DNA of 23,350 nucleotides from the IMG/VR virus record IMGVR_UViG_3300044988_000527, positions 1-23,350 of that record; one strand, 5' to 3'. Position 1 is the stretch's first letter, and each line of letters starts with the position of its first letter. The notes under the pieces were generated by a model, which saw nothing but the letters and a program-made list of their open reading frames with translations, did no database searches and was not told the origin of the DNA. Positions 7,666 to 14,615 of this stretch are shown here, piece by piece. Position numbers and translations under genes: made by a program. Source of the DNA: a virus.

Positions 7666-8706
7666 ATGACACAAACGATGCTAGAACAGACTGAAACTGA
7701 ACAATCGACCGGCAAATCCATGGTGTTTGCCTTTGGTGATCCGGAGCCGGTGTTAACCAGCAATGTCACCGATTATTTAGGCGTGTTTTTGGACGTGGGC
7801 GGCGATTATTACCGGCCACCGGTTGACTTAACCGGCTTGGCTAACCTGATGAGCGCCAATGCTTACCATGGGCCCATCCTGCACTTTAAAAAGAACATGC
7901 TGGCCAAATGGTTTAAACCGTCGGCTTTGCTGTCATCTTTGGATTTCAAACGCGCGGCTTTGGATTACGTGGTGACAGGCAATGCTTACTTTCAAGCGTT
8001 TAAAAACCGTTTGGGGCAAGTGGTTAGACTGGCTTGGTTGCCTGCGCTGTCTATGCGGCCTCACAAGAAATCCGGGGTGTTTGTGCGGCTGCTGGATAAC
8101 AGCAATCAATTCACGCTGGGACAGCAAACTATAGAATATCAACCGGGTGAAGTGATCCACCTGAAAGAGCCTGACATAAAGCAAAGCATCTACGGCATGC
8201 CGCAGTATTTGGGCGGGATTCAATCGGTATTGCTCAGCGAGGATGCCAGCTTGTTTAGGCGTAAGTATTTCATCAACGGCGCTCACATGGGTTACATACT
8301 GGTGACAGCCGATGCCAACCTGGACGAAGCCACCGCCAAGGCCATCGAAAACCAGGTCAAGCAGTCCAAAGGGCCCGGCAACTTCCGCAGCCTGTATTTA
8401 AACATCCCGCGCGCAAATGGCAACAAAGAGCCTGTAAAAATCATCCCGGTCGGCAACATCGGCAGCAAAGATGAATTTCAGGCCATCAAGGAAGTGACTG
8501 AAATGGAAATGCTGGCCATGCATCGGGTTTACCCAGGCTTAGCCGCCATCATCCCGGCCAATGTCGGCGGCTTTGGCGATATGCAAAAAGCCATGCAGGT
8601 GTATCACGAACTGGAAGTGACGGCCATGCAGCAAGTCTTTTTGGAACTGAACGAAATCATCCCCGGTAATCCGGTAGCGTTTAAGGATCCGGTCTGGCAG
8701 TCATGA
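7666..8706 (+). CDS. Q: Portal protein, P2 gpQ-like
   Basis: A 346-residue protein with the length of P2 gpQ (344) and its family blocks: AFGDPEPV near the start, the YYRPPVDL segment, SSALLSSLDFKR-like beta region, DYVVTGNAYFQ, LPALSMRP, GEVIHLKEPDIKQSIYGMPQYLGG, RRKYFINGAHMGYILV, and RVYPGLAAIIPANVGGFGDMQKA near the C-terminus. Twelve copies form the ring at the packaging vertex. AGGAA lies about 8 bases before the ATG. It follows the endolysin by eight bases, and its stop overlaps the next start (ATGA). The PBSX/P2 portal family assignment is firm. Confidence 0.93.
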   Translation: MTQTMLEQTETEQSTGKSMVFAFGDPEPVLTSNVTDYLGVFLDVGGDYYRPPVDLTGLANLMSANAYHGPILHFKKNMLAKWFKPSALLSSLDFKRAALDYVVTGNAYFQAFKNRLGQVVRLAWLPALSMRPHKKSGVFVRLLDNSNQFTLGQQTIEYQPGEVIHLKEPDIKQSIYGMPQYLGGIQSVLLSEDASLFRRKYFINGAHMGYILVTADANLDEATAKAIENQVKQSKGPGNFRSLYLNIPRANGNKEPVKIIPVGNIGSKDEFQAIKEVTEMEMLAMHRVYPGLAAIIPANVGGFGDMQKAMQVYHELEVTAMQQVFLELNEIIPGNPVAFKDPVWQS

Positions 8707-9098
8707 ACTTAAGCTACTGTGTCTTGCACAAGGAATGCCATGGATGCCACGAAGGCTTGATGTATTCGGCTAGGTTTTATCACCAACCAGTCGATCCTAA
8801 CACCACGTTTAGACTTTTACCCAGCTATGTCGGCTCGTGTGCGCTGCGCATTTTAGACAAAAACGTACACATTACCCGCATGGTATTCATGGAAGCGGAA
8901 GTCAACGGCATCAAAGTGGGCTTTAGATTTGAAAAGCATCATCAGCTGCATCTGTGGCTGAGACTGCTGGAAGCTGAGCCTAGCGTACAAACGGCCAGCT
9001 GGGAGCGTCACAAGGCAGATCAAGAAATCTGCCGAACCGTGAGCATTATCGAGAGAATTAGATTTTTAACCCGAAACAACGCCCAGGAGTTTTTATGA
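8703..9098 (+). CDS. Unknown phage protein with Cys-rich N-terminus
   Basis: A 131-residue protein I do not recognise. The N-terminus has three cysteines and nearby histidines (CVLHKECHGCHEG, C6, C13, C16), which could bind a metal; a fourth Cys occurs near residue 47. The rest looks mixed alpha/beta and ends in a basic helix (IIERIRFLTRNNAQEF). It is translationally coupled on both sides by ATGA overlaps, to the portal upstream and to a small membrane protein downstream, so it is made with the late genes. No membrane segment is seen. Function unknown. Confidence 0.7.
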   Translation: MNLSYCVLHKECHGCHEGLMYSARFYHQPVDPNTTFRLLPSYVGSCALRILDKNVHITRMVFMEAEVNGIKVGFRFEKHHQLHLWLRLLEAEPSVQTASWERHKADQEICRTVSIIERIRFLTRNNAQEFL

Positions 9099-9265
9099 TT
9101 AACGTATTAATTAAATATGCCGTGCTGGTGTTGGTGATTGCGTTTATTTTGATGCTGGGCTTTGCAGAGCTTATCAAAGAACTGATCAAGCAGCTGCAGC
9201 TGCGGGTATTTGATCGGTTTGATCGGCGCGTGGATGCGATGTTTAAACGGGTATTTGATTGGTAG
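9095..9265 (+). CDS. Small single-span membrane protein, possible holin
   Basis: A 56-residue ORF begins at the ATG overlapping the previous stop (ATGA), with a strong AGGAG six bases upstream. Residues 4-24 (VLIKYAVLVLVIAFILMLGF) form one hydrophobic span; residues 25-56 are amphipathic and basic (KELIKQLQLRVFDRFDRRVD), ending FDW. This is the only membrane protein near the signal-less endolysin, so a holin or lysis-regulator role is reasonable, but it has one span only and no family match that I recognise. It is the last gene of the plus-strand late operon and is followed by a palindrome. Confidence 0.75.
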   Translation: MINVLIKYAVLVLVIAFILMLGFAELIKELIKQLQLRVFDRFDRRVDAMFKRVFDW

Positions 9266-9268
9266 CGT

Positions 9269-9293
9269 GTAGGGTACGCAGTGCGTACCCTAC
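9269..9293. repeat. Perfect 11-bp palindrome, REP-like / likely bidirectional terminator
   Basis: Arms GTAGGGTACGC (9269-9279) and GCGTACCCTAC (9283-9293) flank a three-base loop AGT. It sits in the 39-base gap between convergent operons (plus-strand operon ending 9265, minus-strand gene ending 9305). No long T-run follows on either strand, so it may be a REP-type dispersed repeat that also blocks read-through. GTAGGGT-type palindromes are common dispersed elements in gammaproteobacterial chromosomes, which may hint at host acquisition. Confidence 0.75.
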
Positions 9294-9304
9294 CGATTTA
9301 AGGC

Positions 9305-9550
9305 CTAAGCCTGAACAGTATCAACACCGGCTGTTTTAAACAAGCCGCGTATCTCATCCAATATCAGTTTTTCCCGCTCGATGATCGGGTCAATCAGGTA
9401 AGGCAGTTCGGAAAGCTCGATGGCGTTGGCGTGGTTATGACAACCGTTTAACAGGCCGCTGACACAGCGCAACGCTGCAATCTCATTTTCCAAGGTTTCC
9501 ATGTGCTCCATGATCTGGCTTTTTAAGCCTGCTAGCGTGGCGGCCATCAT
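9305..9550 (-). CDS. Small helical protein downstream of BRO antirepressor, unknown
   Basis: An 81-residue protein with a predicted coiled-coil N-terminal half (GLKSQIMEHMETLENEIAAL) and a second helix near the end (EREKLILDEIRGLF). Its ATG overlaps the stop of the BRO gene (ATGA), so the two are translated together; it could be a partner of the antirepressor. Two adjacent ATGs exist (9550 and 9547). No domain family is recognised. It ends 12 bases before the palindrome at 9269-9293. Confidence 0.65.
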   Translation of the reverse strand: MMAATLAGLKSQIMEHMETLENEIAALRCVSGLLNGCHNHANAIELSELPYLIDPIIEREKLILDEIRGLFKTAGVDTVQA

Positions 9551-10119
9551 GCATCCCCTTGTAACAGCATTTTGCCAGAACTGGGGAACAGATCGGTTTG
9601 TTTAAAATCCTTACCAAGCAGCTGCAGGTCTGGCATTTTGCGACCGACCAGATTACACAAATCCCGCAACTCATCCACCAACAGTTTAAACAGCATGGCG
9701 TCAGTGGTCAGCGTTAAACGGGCGGTGATTTCCACGATCTGTTTGGAATAGGCCAGCCGGTCTTTGCCTTCGATAATACCGAAGTAACCGTGCTTACGTA
9801 TTTGCGGCAAAACCTCACCCAATACCCAGTTGGCAAACTCTTTGGCCTTGGGTTTGTTGGAGCGAAAAATCAGCCAGTACAAACCGGATTCGTTGACAAA
9901 AACACCCTCTCTTTCGCCTTTTATGGTCTGGAGATTCCAGACCATAAACCAGCTTTCTGGCATGTTTTCGAGTGATGCTGCTGCACCTTTCCAAACTATA
10001 TCGAGAGCGTCACAAACGTCTTTTGCACAAAACCAAACATTGTCGCTGTCATCGACAGCGGTGCGAACGTCTAATGTTTCGAATTGGAATGGATTAGCGA
10101 GTGGTTTAAATTGAGACAT
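9547..10119 (-). CDS. BRO-N domain antirepressor
   Basis: Residues 1-115 of this 190-residue protein form a BRO-N domain: FQFETLDVRTAVDDSDNVWF, the CAKDVCDALDI helix, then VFVNESGLYWLIFRS and AKEFANWVLGEVLPQIRKHGYF, the hallmark of phage Ant/BRO proteins. The C-terminal 75 residues (YSKQIVEITARLT to FPSSGKMLL) differ from common Ant C-termini. Such proteins bind DNA or repressors and trigger induction. I take the ATG at 10119 with AGGTGA upstream; an in-frame TTG at 10176 would add 19 residues but lies inside the structured leader. An unusually structured leader with its own promoter precedes it, implying post-transcriptional control. Confidence 0.88.
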   Translation of the reverse strand: MSQFKPLANPFQFETLDVRTAVDDSDNVWFCAKDVCDALDIVWKGAAASLENMPESWFMVWNLQTIKGEREGVFVNESGLYWLIFRSNKPKAKEFANWVLGEVLPQIRKHGYFGIIEGKDRLAYSKQIVEITARLTLTTDAMLFKLLVDELRDLCNLVGRKMPDLQLLGKDFKQTDLFPSSGKMLLQGDA

Positions 10120-10176
10120 GATGTCACCTATAGGTTTAAGTAAGTGCCATCCAATATGAGGGAGGGCGAGACTCAA

Positions 10177-10345
10177 CTACAGCCTATAGACTGCCGGACG
10201 TATTCCCCGAAGGTATTGTATTTCGCCCTGTCATCTCGCCCATTGTACGGATGATACCGAAACGGATTTCGGGATCATAAAACTCGGGGCATAAAAAAAC
10301 CGCGAGGCTTTCGGGTGCGGATGACCGCTATAGGATTGTAGTAAA
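10177..10345 (-). ncRNA. Candidate C4-like antisense RNA/structured leader of the antirepressor gene
   Basis: About 250 bases before the BRO gene code for nothing obvious but are highly structured on the minus strand. A 10-bp stem with one mismatch lies at 10253-10276 (CCGAAA and TTTCGG around a short loop), a CC-UUCG-GG hairpin around 10208-10215, and a hairpin CAGUC-UAUA-GGCUG at 10180-10193. GGGCGAGA in the RNA (10241-10234) is complementary to TCTCGCCC (10171-10164), which lies between the leader and the antirepressor start. That layout, a self-complementary RNA made upstream in sense with an antirepressor gene, is the one known for C4 RNA of P1/P7 (Rfam C4). Boundaries are approximate. 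The family call is from arrangement and partial sequence memory, not a covariance search. Confidence 0.5.
10293..10320 (-). terminator. Rho-independent terminator or attenuator in the antirepressor leader
   Basis: Reading the minus strand, CCGC (10320-10317) and GCGG (10303-10300) form a short GC stem around a 13-base loop, followed directly by seven T (10299-10293). It lies only about 25-50 bases downstream of the predicted start of the leader promoter, so it would act as an early attenuator for the BRO transcript as well as a terminator for the gene ending at 10375. Confidence 0.5.
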
Positions 10346-10348
10346 TCC

Positions 10349-10378
10349 AGTTTAGGCCCGAAGCCTGATGTTTGTCAA
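10349..10378 (-). promoter_or_regulatory. Sigma70-type promoter for the antirepressor leader
   Basis: On the minus strand, a consensus -35 TTGACA (10378-10373) is followed after 18 bases by TAAACT (10354-10349), a 4/6 match to -10. Transcription would begin near 10342 and run through the structured leader into the BRO gene. The -35 box overlaps the last codons of the upstream gene. Confidence 0.5.
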
Positions 10379-10698
10379 TTGTCTAATAAGCCGTGCTTCA
10401 TTTTTAATTCGTCAATCCGTTCAAATTCTGGACGGATGTCGAAAATATCAGGATTGATACTCAGCACGAATTCTTTAATCTTGGTGATGATCTCACCGGT
10501 TTCTGTATTAACTGCATTTCTGAACTTTGACATCTTGTAATAGTTCTTGTCACCGTATTTGTAATCGTGCGCAATTACCAAGTGACCACCGTTATATTTT
10601 GCCAGACCGAACACACGCATGGGGTTGTCACGGCCAACAACCAACACATCAACGCCATTTTCAAACTTATAATCAGGATACCTAACCTGCAAATCCAT
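10375..10698 (-). CDS. Hypothetical phage protein
   Basis: A 107-residue protein with no family I recognise. The first half is beta-rich (DVLVVGRDNPMRVFGLAKYNGGHLVIAHDYKYGDKNYY) and the second half helical and charged (EIITKIKEFVL, EFERIDELKMKHGL). A strong GAGGAGG lies just before the ATG at 10698. It stands between the virion operon and the antirepressor unit and is probably the last gene of the former transcript or a moron. No signal peptide or membrane span. Confidence 0.65.
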   Translation of the reverse strand: MDLQVRYPDYKFENGVDVLVVGRDNPMRVFGLAKYNGGHLVIAHDYKYGDKNYYKMSKFRNAVNTETGEIITKIKEFVLSINPDIFDIRPEFERIDELKMKHGLLDN

Positions 10699-10745
10699 AT
10701 AGCCTCCTCAAGCTGTTTGCTAAAACGGTTAAGGATAGCTCAGAC

Positions 10746-11048
10746 CTACAAATTCTTATCCACCGTAAAAGTCCCAATATCACTACTCCAGCTGCCGCTT
10801 GGCATCGTAACCTTGGCTTGTATTTGCCAGCTTTTAGGCTGATCAAGATCACCCGCTTGGGAAACATAACGAATTTTCCCATCACTGCCGGTGCTGCTGA
10901 AGGTAGCGGTTTTAGTCAAAAGGGATTTATCCGGCTTTTGAAATACGATCTGCTTTACCGTTGCTGATGACACATCCAGCACCGCGCCGGTTTCGTCTTT
11001 TAAAGTCACTTCAAATACGGTGCCGATGTCGTTTAAGTGGATGGTCAT
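10746..11048 (-). CDS. BppU-like (Ig-fold) baseplate/tail accessory protein
   Basis: A 100-residue all-beta protein. The opening (LNDIGTVFEVTLKDETGAVLDVSSATVKQIVFQKPDKS) is like the N-terminal domain of phage baseplate upper proteins (BppU_N type): a strand with a charged turn, then a 'linear function' beta sandwich in which KPDGS-like turns recur. The C-terminal half (GDLDQPKSWQIQAKVTMPSG) completes an Ig-like sandwich. GGAG lies before the ATG. Its start is directly joined to the stop of the micro-gene upstream (TAAATG), within a dense virion-gene operon. The family match is by pattern only. Confidence 0.6.
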   Translation of the reverse strand: MTIHLNDIGTVFEVTLKDETGAVLDVSSATVKQIVFQKPDKSLLTKTATFSSTGSDGKIRYVSQAGDLDQPKSWQIQAKVTMPSGSWSSDIGTFTVDKNL

Positions 11049-11174
11049 TTATAGCTCCAAAGTTATTTTCAGGGTTTTTTGTAGCGTACGTGTCATCCGG
11101 TGGCTTTTAATCACGGCCAATTCAACCGCATAGGCTTTTGAACACGTTAAGGTAAATTCTACGATTTCTGGCAT
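11049..11174 (-). CDS. 41-residue virion-operon micro-protein
   Basis: A small ORF of 41 codons (MPEIVEFTLTCSKAY to LKITLEL) fills the space between two virion genes. Its ATG comes one base after the stop of the 56-residue gene upstream, and its stop is adjacent to the start of the BppU-like gene, which is how real genes pack in this operon. It alternates polar and hydrophobic residues like a beta strand set. No ribosome site is obvious, so translation would depend on coupling. Unknown function. Confidence 0.5.
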   Translation of the reverse strand: MPEIVEFTLTCSKAYAVELAVIKSHRMTRTLQKTLKITLEL

Positions 11175-11175
11175 A

Positions 11176-11346
11176 TCAGCGACTCAGTGTAAAGTGGATG
11201 GTTTTTGTCACGCGCAAGGTAAACGCTTTAAACTCGCTCCAAACGGCGGCGGCCTGCATGTAAAACGATTGCTGTCTGAATGATGAAGGGCTAAAGCTAC
11301 GATGATCAAACACCGGCACCTCGCCATTGATCAGCTTCTGAGCCAT
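11176..11346 (-). CDS. 56-residue virion-operon micro-protein
   Basis: An ORF of 56 codons (MAQKLINGEVPVF to KTIHFTLSR) starts inside the end of the 301-codon gene, overlapping it by 41 bases in another frame, with AGG four bases before the ATG. Stops TGA and TAG sit just upstream in this frame, fixing the start. The sequence after residue 30 (AAAVWSEFKAFTLRVTKTI) is amphipathic and gene-like. Its stop is one base from the next ATG. No family recognised; position suggests a tail accessory protein. Confidence 0.6.
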   Translation of the reverse strand: MAQKLINGEVPVFDHRSFSPSSFRQQSFYMQAAAVWSEFKAFTLRVTKTIHFTLSR

Positions 11347-12211
11347 CGCCTATCACATCTGCACCGTTTATTTTTTGGGTGTCGGCGTGTATCGGTGTTG
11401 CTTGGGCTGCGGATAATACCGCTGCGGGCACTGCGGCCACTGCCGTGAGTACGTCGGTATTGTCGACGCCACCGGCTGACGCCGTGTTCAGTTTGCGGCC
11501 CATGGTGCCGGTCAGGTTAAAGTCTGCGGATAAGGCGTTCCACACCTCTGCGGCCACAGCCTCGGCGGTTAACACGGTGGCATTCGCTGTTGAACCTACC
11601 ATATTGCCAATGGCGTAAGGTGTTAATGAGCATGATAGTGTAAACGTTGCGGAGGCCGTTCTAAGCGGTGAGGTATCCACCGTGGGCAGTATGGTAGCGC
11701 TGGCAGCAAAGCTTATCGTGCTTGTGCCTTCTCCGCTGGTGACAGCGCCCAGCAAAGACGTTTGCCCATTAATCGTCAATGTTGCGGTGCCGATGGCGTT
11801 GACCGATGCCGTGAGCAGCGGACTGTTGGTATTGATCGATAGCGTTGCCGTACCCGTGCCAAATGCGACCAGTTCCCCGGTTTCTGTTGCAAAATCAATA
11901 CTAAAACTGGCGGAAGCCGGTGAAGTTACGCCGCCCAGTATCGCGCCCGATCCGCTGAGCGATAACCCCGCCGAATTGCGTGAACTGATTTCGCCAACTG
12001 ATTGAGGAATTAACCACGTTGAACCGGCATTGTTATAGCTTGGGGTTGCCCAATACCTAAATACCGTGTCACGCTGGCTCACATACATGATATTGCGTGA
12101 AAACCCGGACTTTCCAAAGTTACTGTTTAATCCCTGTTCAACGGACACCGCCGAACCGCCCGTAAATTTTAAGGGCGATTTGTGCAAGACTGAGCCGTTA
12201 CCGAGTAACAC
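11306..12211 (-). CDS. Virion protein with tandem beta-repeats and a phage tail-type C-terminus
   Basis: A 301-residue protein that starts at GTG (12211) right after the stop of the upstream gene; the GGGG that closes that gene lies six bases before the start. Residues about 85-215 are four to five imperfect Ser/Thr/Ala-rich beta-repeats of roughly 20-30 residues (patterns like GTATLSINTNSPLL, GTATLTINGQTSLL and GTSTISFAASATIL). Then LTAEAVAAEVWNALSADF and GTMGRKLN appear, the segment seen near the C-terminus of many phage tail and virion proteins. The C-terminal end (PIHADTQKINGADVIGDGSE) is also typical. Probably an appendage or decoration protein; exact role unknown. Confidence 0.75.
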   Translation of the reverse strand: MLLGNGSVLHKSPLKFTGGSAVSVEQGLNSNFGKSGFSRNIMYVSQRDTVFRYWATPSYNNAGSTWLIPQSVGEISSRNSAGLSLSGSGAILGGVTSPASASFSIDFATETGELVAFGTGTATLSINTNSPLLTASVNAIGTATLTINGQTSLLGAVTSGEGTSTISFAASATILPTVDTSPLRTASATFTLSCSLTPYAIGNMVGSTANATVLTAEAVAAEVWNALSADFNLTGTMGRKLNTASAGGVDNTDVLTAVAAVPAAVLSAAQATPIHADTQKINGADVIGDGSEADQWRGAGV

Positions 12212-12213
12212 GA

Positions 12214-13335
12214 TTAACCCCAGGCGGTATCGATGCTGCCGTAAAAAGCGCTATTGATGGGCGTTGCTGCCCCGGCATACATCAACCATTGCAGGTTAGC
12301 GCCGTCGTAAATTCTTGGCATGGATGGCAATTGATTCACCAAATCACGCTCAGAAGCCACACCCACTGTGGTAATCGGCAAGGTTACAATCGGTCTGCAC
12401 AGCACTAAATTCATACAGCCGGAGGTCATCGTCGCGGAAAAGTTAACCGATTGAACCGATAAAATCCCCTGATCGCCTGCAGCCATGGGCAAGAAGGGGC
12501 CATATTTGCCAACGCCGGTGCCCGAATAAGCAATCGAACCTACCGGGCTTGTCGCGTTAATAACGGGTAACGATGGCGATGCCGGGGTTAATCGACCGGC
12601 CACGCTGTTGGTATTGGTATAACTGAGTTGAACGGTGGGCGTACCAGCACCCATCACAACAGACGGAGTTAAATAAGCCCTAACGCCTTTACCATCCGCA
12701 TAACGTGGCAAGGTCTGAACGCCTAAAATCGTTTGGGCGCCGGTCGTGGTGACGGTTGAAATCGGGATAACCGCCAGCTGGTCAATCAGCATTAACACGG
12801 CGGGTGCTGTGGTCGCAGCTGCACTAAAGGCGCTAACATTCATCAGGTGTTTAATGTCCGGCGATACATCGCCACCGTGCTGAATACCATTGGGCACTTG
12901 GGTACCGGTAATGGTTTGCGCCGTGACGGTTTGCGAGATATTGACCGTGTAAGTACCACCGTTATTCGCGCCTGTACCTGTACCCAATGCGGTGATATAG
13001 GTTCCAGGTGCTACGCCGGTGCCGGTAAGTAATGATCCTACAGTGAAACGGCCTGTACCGTGCGTGGTATCGGTAAAGGTCGTCGATGAAATGCTGCCGC
13101 CTAAAGCTGCCGTTGTCGCTGTATTCGACGTGGTTTCACTTAACGCCTGAAATGTTAAGTTGGTACCGCCGCCAATAATGGAGTTTTGAAACGGGTTCCC
13201 AGCGCCGGTCGACAAGTCATACCATAGTCCCGCAGCTTGAGCGGATACAGGTAAAGCGTTTTTATTCCAATCGGTGCGATTGAATTTGCCTGCTGAAAAC
13301 GCGGCAATGATTTGATCCATGGACTGAATAGCCAT
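12214..13335 (-). CDS. Virion structural protein, paralogue B (with inserted beta-domain)
   Basis: A 373-residue protein clearly paralogous to the next gene upstream. Shared blocks in order: the W-x(n)-GLWYDLSTGAGNP opening, GIQHGGDV, KHLMN, LIDQLAVIP, TLPRYADGKGV, SYTNTNSVAGRLTP, GPFLPMAAGDQG, and LVLCRPIV. Between residues about 67 and 147 it carries an extra domain absent from the paralogue (GRFTVGSLLTGTGVAPGTYI, then TYTVNISQTVTAQTITGT), a Gly/Thr-rich beta module seen widely in phage tail proteins. Both paralogues end in Trp-Gly, and the GGGG of that ending serves as ribosome site for the following gene. Function unknown; likely a repeated virion component. Confidence 0.8.
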   Translation of the reverse strand: MAIQSMDQIIAAFSAGKFNRTDWNKNALPVSAQAAGLWYDLSTGAGNPFQNSIIGGGTNLTFQALSETTSNTATTAALGGSISSTTFTDTTHGTGRFTVGSLLTGTGVAPGTYITALGTGTGANNGGTYTVNISQTVTAQTITGTQVPNGIQHGGDVSPDIKHLMNVSAFSAAATTAPAVLMLIDQLAVIPISTVTTTGAQTILGVQTLPRYADGKGVRAYLTPSVVMGAGTPTVQLSYTNTNSVAGRLTPASPSLPVINATSPVGSIAYSGTGVGKYGPFLPMAAGDQGILSVQSVNFSATMTSGCMNLVLCRPIVTLPITTVGVASERDLVNQLPSMPRIYDGANLQWLMYAGAATPINSAFYGSIDTAWG

Positions 13336-13338
13336 TTT

Positions 13339-14208
13339 TTAACCCCATACGAAAGTAGCTGTACCATGAAGCGGTACACTGGCAAGAGAAGCTTGAGGGC
13401 AGACCAACACGTTTAAGTAAGCGTCGTCCTCAATGATTGATAGCTTGGTAACATCAACAAAGGTATTGCGCTCCATCGGTGCGTCCAATGTCCTGAGTGC
13501 AAAATGTTCGATCGGTTTGACCAGCACAAAGGCAATCAAGCCAGTATCGGCACTTAAAAATTGCACGGAATCAATGGACCGAACTCCGGTATCACCTGCC
13601 TGTAACGGCAAAAAAGGCCCGCTGCTTAATGCGGTGGCGGGTGATGAAGTAATGACGGTGCCGTTAACCAATTGCGTGTTGCATGATACGGTAGGCGTAA
13701 CCCTGCCGCTGACGCCGTTACTGTTGGTGTAAGTCACTCTGAATTGTGGATTACCCACGCCAGATTGACCAGCAACCTCGACCGGCAAAATCATTACCCC
13801 TTGACCTGTCACTGATCTGGGTAATGTCTCGGTATTGACCAGGAATTGTTCATCCGTGATGGACATATCGACAAACGGATAATACAGCAAGTAGTCGCAC
13901 AGCAAGGATGGCAAAGGAGCCGCATTGGCTGTAGTGCTCATTATCATGATCTGTTTGAGATACTTGGTATAACCCAAGGCATTGACGTTGCCACCGTGCG
14001 GGATGCCGCCGTCTGTGCTCTGTTTAAGCGGCACAGCAATATTGGGCGATGCCGCGTAATAGTTGGGAACCGGGTTTCCAGGTGACATACTCAGGTCAAA
14101 CCAAATACCTGCGCCAGTAATCTGTGTTGGGTTTTTCCGCCAACTGGTAAACCAAAAGTTACCGTTATTTTCGGCATTGACTAAATCCGCAATACTACGC
14201 AAAGCCAT
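13339..14208 (-). CDS. Virion structural protein, paralogue A
   Basis: A 289-residue protein, the shorter member of the tandem pair. It opens MALRSIADLV and GAGIWFDLSMSPGNPVPN, then GIPHGGNV, KYLKQIM, LLCDYLLYYP, TLPRSVTGQGV, TYTNSNGVSGRVTP, GPFLPLQAGDTGVRSIDSVQF, LVKPIEHF, and ends ATFVWG. All blocks align with paralogue B downstream, without the extra domain. The protein is all-beta with no signal peptide. It follows the Gp80-like gene by two bases. I do not recognise the family; high-copy virion or tail-tube-type roles are possible but unsupported. Confidence 0.8.
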   Translation of the reverse strand: MALRSIADLVNAENNGNFWFTSWRKNPTQITGAGIWFDLSMSPGNPVPNYYAASPNIAVPLKQSTDGGIPHGGNVNALGYTKYLKQIMIMSTTANAAPLPSLLCDYLLYYPFVDMSITDEQFLVNTETLPRSVTGQGVMILPVEVAGQSGVGNPQFRVTYTNSNGVSGRVTPTVSCNTQLVNGTVITSSPATALSSGPFLPLQAGDTGVRSIDSVQFLSADTGLIAFVLVKPIEHFALRTLDAPMERNTFVDVTKLSIIEDDAYLNVLVCPQASLASVPLHGTATFVWG

Positions 14209-14210
14209 GG

Positions 14211-14615
14211 TTAATCAGCCGATACGGATAACGCCCCAATAGCAAACTGTGGCTGAATCCCCGCGCTAACATTCAGCGTTGAGCTTAAAGCGCCACTGAT
14301 CATCATGGCCACCGCACCGGACGCCGTATCGACCACTGCAAAATGCGTAATAGCGGATGTGCCAGCCGTACAGGCTCCAAACTGAATCAAAGCGGCATTG
14401 GTAAAGGTTGATCCGCCATCCGTCCAGGCGGAGGCTTTGGTAAGCGCTACTCTGGAATATCCGGTATAGGTGGCCTCGGCTGCTAATGACGCTGCCTCGC
14501 CAGGATCTGCGGTAAACAGGGCCAGATATTGTGTCGCGCCTGCTCTGTAAGCGGGATCTGTACCCTGCAAGAATAATTTAAGTGCGGCGTTTTCGGTATT
14601 GTTGCTCAGTGACAT
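14211..14615 (-). CDS. Gp80-like phage virion/tail fibre protein
   Basis: A 134-residue protein, first in the virion operon. Its opening (SLSNNTENAALKLFLQGTDPAYRAGATQYLALFTADPGEA) and the EATYTGYSRVAL block followed by FTNAALIQFGACTAGTSAITHFAVVDT match the Gp80-like family found in many tailed phages next to fibre genes. AAAGGA lies before the ATG. It diverges from the Ogr-like activator across 14616-14765. Probably a small structural or fibre-associated protein. Confidence 0.75.
   Translation of the reverse strand: MSLSNNTENAALKLFLQGTDPAYRAGATQYLALFTADPGEAASLAAEATYTGYSRVALTKASAWTDGGSTFTNAALIQFGACTAGTSAITHFAVVDTASGAVAMMISGALSSTLNVSAGIQPQFAIGALSVSAD

Noticed and set aside
10120-10176. TTG start 19 codons upstream of the BRO gene
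   Set aside because: The extension lies in the structured leader and includes the antisense-pairing segment; the ATG at 10119 has AGGTGA upstream and starts where the BRO protein would. A small leader peptide cannot be fully excluded.
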